Part shown: positions 62,645 to 64,000 of the stretch, in pieces
Layout of the letters: every line of letters begins with the position of its first letter
How positions within the stretch are numbered: the first letter of the stretch is position 1
Assembly (NCBI RefSeq): GCF_007558865.1
Contig: NZ_VLPK01000002.1
Span: 186,001 to 250,000, forward strand
Direction of reading: 5' to 3'
From: Mucilaginibacter corticis
Lineage (GTDB): Bacteria > Bacteroidota > Bacteroidia > Sphingobacteriales > Sphingobacteriaceae
Length of the DNA: 64,000 bases
Translations under genes and position numbers: made by a program
The notes under the pieces: generated by a model
What the model was told of the DNA's origin: nothing
Seen by the model: the letters and a program-made list of their open reading frames with translations, nothing else
Database searches by the model: none

Positions 62645-64000
62645 ATACTACCCGGTTAATCCCTTTTACATTATTAATGATCTCGTTCGAGATCTTGGCC
62701 AGCAGGTCATAAGGTAAATGGCACCAGTCTGCCGTCATGCCGTCAACCGATTCGACAGCGCGTAAGCAAACCACGTTTTCATACGTGCGCTCATCGCCCA
62801 TAACACCTACTGACTGTACCGGTAAAAATATGGTACCGGCCTGCCAAACTTTATCATAAACACCTGCACTGCGCAAATTGTTGATGAAAATAGCATCGGC
62901 CTCTTGTAAAATAGCAACTTTTTCAGGCGTGACGTCGCCAAGGATCCTGATAGCCAGGCCCGGACCCGGGAAAGGGTGACGGCCTAATATCGTATCGTCA
63001 ATGCCTAAGGCTTTACCTACACGGCGAACTTCGTCTTTAAATAAGGTATTAAGCGGCTCAACAACTTTAAGTTTCATAAAGTCGGGCAGGCCACCTACGT
63101 TGTGGTGTGATTTAATGGTTGCCGACGGACCTTTTACCGATACAGATTCAATAACATCCGGATAAATGGTGCCTTGCCCCAGCCATTTAACGTCCTGAAC
63201 CTCATGCGCGGCATCATCAAATACCTCGATGAATACGCGGCCAATAGCCTTGCGTTTTGCTTCGGGTTCAGATAAGCCAGATAATGCATCGTAAAAACGT
63301 TGTTTGGCATCAATGCCCCTTACGTTTAAGCCCATGTGCTGATAAGAGTCAAGTACTGATTGGAACTCGTCTTTACGCAGCAAACCGTTGTCAACAAATA
63401 TGCAGTACAGGTTTTTTCCGATAGCATGGTGCAGCAATACCGCCGCTACTGATGAATCGACACCGCCCGAAAGCCCTAACACTACTTTATCGTCGCCCAG
63501 TTTTTCTTTAAGCGCGGCAATGGTGGTTTCAACAAAAGAGTCGGCAGTCCAGTCTTGCTTGCATCCGCAGATATCAACCAAAAAGTTTTGCAGCAATTGC
63601 TTGCCGTCAAGGCTATGCGTAACCTCCGGGTGAAACTGTATGCCGTAAGTTTGGGTGCCGGTTACCTGGTAAGCGGCAACCTTTACACTGTCTGTACTGG
63701 CAATGATCTCAAAATCGCTGGCCAGGGTAGCTATGGTATCGCCGTGCGACATCCATGTTTGCGAACCTACCGGGATTTGCTTAAACAAGGGGTTTGCCGA
63801 ATTAATATACGTTAAGTTAGCACGGCCATACTCGCGGGTGCTTGACGGCAAAACCTCGCCGCCGTTAAAATGTGCTAAATATTGCGCTCCGTAGCAAACG
63901 CCCAGTAAAGGGAGCTTGCCATGAAATTTCATAAAATCGAAATGTAAAGCATCCTCCTGGCGAACAGAATAAGGGCTGCCCGATAGGATGATTCCTTTTA
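62601..64000 (-). CDS. guaA: GMP synthase (glutamine-hydrolysing), N-terminus cut by window end
   Basis: The frame stays open to the last base of the window, so the start lies beyond it; the in-frame ATG at 63932 is internal. The class I glutamine amidotransferase part shows the nucleophile Cys in [13 protein letters not shown] and FHPEV with its catalytic His. The ATP pyrophosphatase domain has the P-loop [13 protein letters not shown], and the C-terminal dimerisation domain ends KPPATIEWE. It makes GMP from XMP in the cytosol. It is the first visible gene of the run with the LppC-like lipoprotein and the methyltransferase. Confidence 0.96.
   Translation of the reverse strand, partial: KGIILSGSPYSVRQEDALHFDFMKFHGKLPLLGVCYGAQYLAHFNGGEVLPSSTREYGRANLTYINSANPLFKQIPVGSQTWMSHGDTIATLASDFEIIASTDSVKVAAYQVTGTQTYGIQFHPEVTHSLDGKQLLQNFLVDICGCKQDWTADSFVETTIAALKEKLGDDKVVLGLSGGVDSSVAAVLLHHAIGKNLYCIFVDNGLLRKDEFQSVLDSYQHMGLNVRGIDAKQRFYDALSGLSEPEAKRKAIGRVFIEVFDDAAHEVQDVKWLGQGTIYPDVIESVSVKGPSATIKSHHNVGGLPDFMKLKVVEPLNTLFKDEVRRVGKALGIDDTILGRHPFPGPGLAIRILGDVTPEKVAILQEADAIFINNLRSAGVYDKVWQAGTIFLPVQSVGVMGDERTYENVVCLRAVESVDGMTADWCHLPYDLLAKISNEIINNVKGINRVVYDISSKPPATIEWE

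Overview
The window looks like chromosomal DNA of a Bacteroidota bacterium, most likely family Sphingobacteriaceae (Mucilaginibacter or Pedobacter type). This is inferred from the gene content: Por/type IX (T9SS) sorting domains on secreted proteins, a SusC-style TonB receptor with an N-terminal carboxypeptidase-regulatory-like domain, a DUF6515-like Gly/Tyr-rich protein, an lmo0937-type mini membrane protein, orphan FtsX-type permeases, TAnnTTTG -7 promoter elements and almost no Shine-Dalgarno sequences. I saw no rRNA, tRNA, CRISPR, transposase, integrase or phage gene. The genome continues at both ends: the first gene lacks its start, and guaA lacks its N-terminus at the right edge.

Layout. 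1-3.2 kb: tail of an unknown gene, an outer-membrane barrel and a two-component system. 3.3-7.2 kb: secreted Gly/Tyr-rich protein, Ku, a 51-aa membrane protein and an M61 peptidase. 7.3-14.6 kb: a MarR/RND adaptor/RND pump/TolC efflux operon followed by a lone receiver domain overlapping a BadF/NagK-type kinase. 14.6-17.4 kb: rsmI, a DUF1572 gene and lnt on the minus strand. 17.5-23.5 kb: serS, csaA, tadA and a heme oxygenase, convergent with a bacteriophytochrome kinase, then superoxide dismutase. 23.7-25.7 kb: MDR oxidoreductase and a PaaE-like reductase. 26-32 kb: a DUF6686-like gene, a siderophore receptor/PepSY pair, a YfiT-type DinB protein and an exported FAD oxidoreductase. 32-41.5 kb: three T9SS cargo proteins (a subtilase and a paralogous pair) and a DUF4136 lipoprotein. 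41.7-45.2 kb: rlmI, then an ECF sigma/anti-sigma/surface-protein operon. 46-50 kb: a lineage-specific-looking block of paralogous lipoproteins and hypothetical secreted proteins. 50-57.7 kb: dacB, two APC permeases, a membrane pyrophosphatase and a MarC-type protein. 57.8-64 kb: an FtsX-type permease, an RsmB/NOP2-type RNA methyltransferase, an LppC-like lipoprotein and guaA.

Genes that plausibly work together: the heme oxygenase makes the biliverdin chromophore that the neighbouring phytochrome binds at Cys10; the TonB receptor and PepSY protein form an iron-siderophore uptake pair behind a well-formed promoter that carries an inverted repeat; MarR probably controls the efflux operon; sigma, anti-sigma and the exported repeat protein form a cell-surface signalling unit.

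The most unusual object is a dispersed non-coding element of about 440-490 bp present twice, in opposite orientation (about 25700-26141 and 45384-45870). Its two ends are inverted copies of each other, each end holds its own hairpin, and one stem differs between copies by paired, compensating substitutions. The short reading frames inside it are not conserved between copies. It behaves like a structured, possibly mobile (MITE/REP-like) element.
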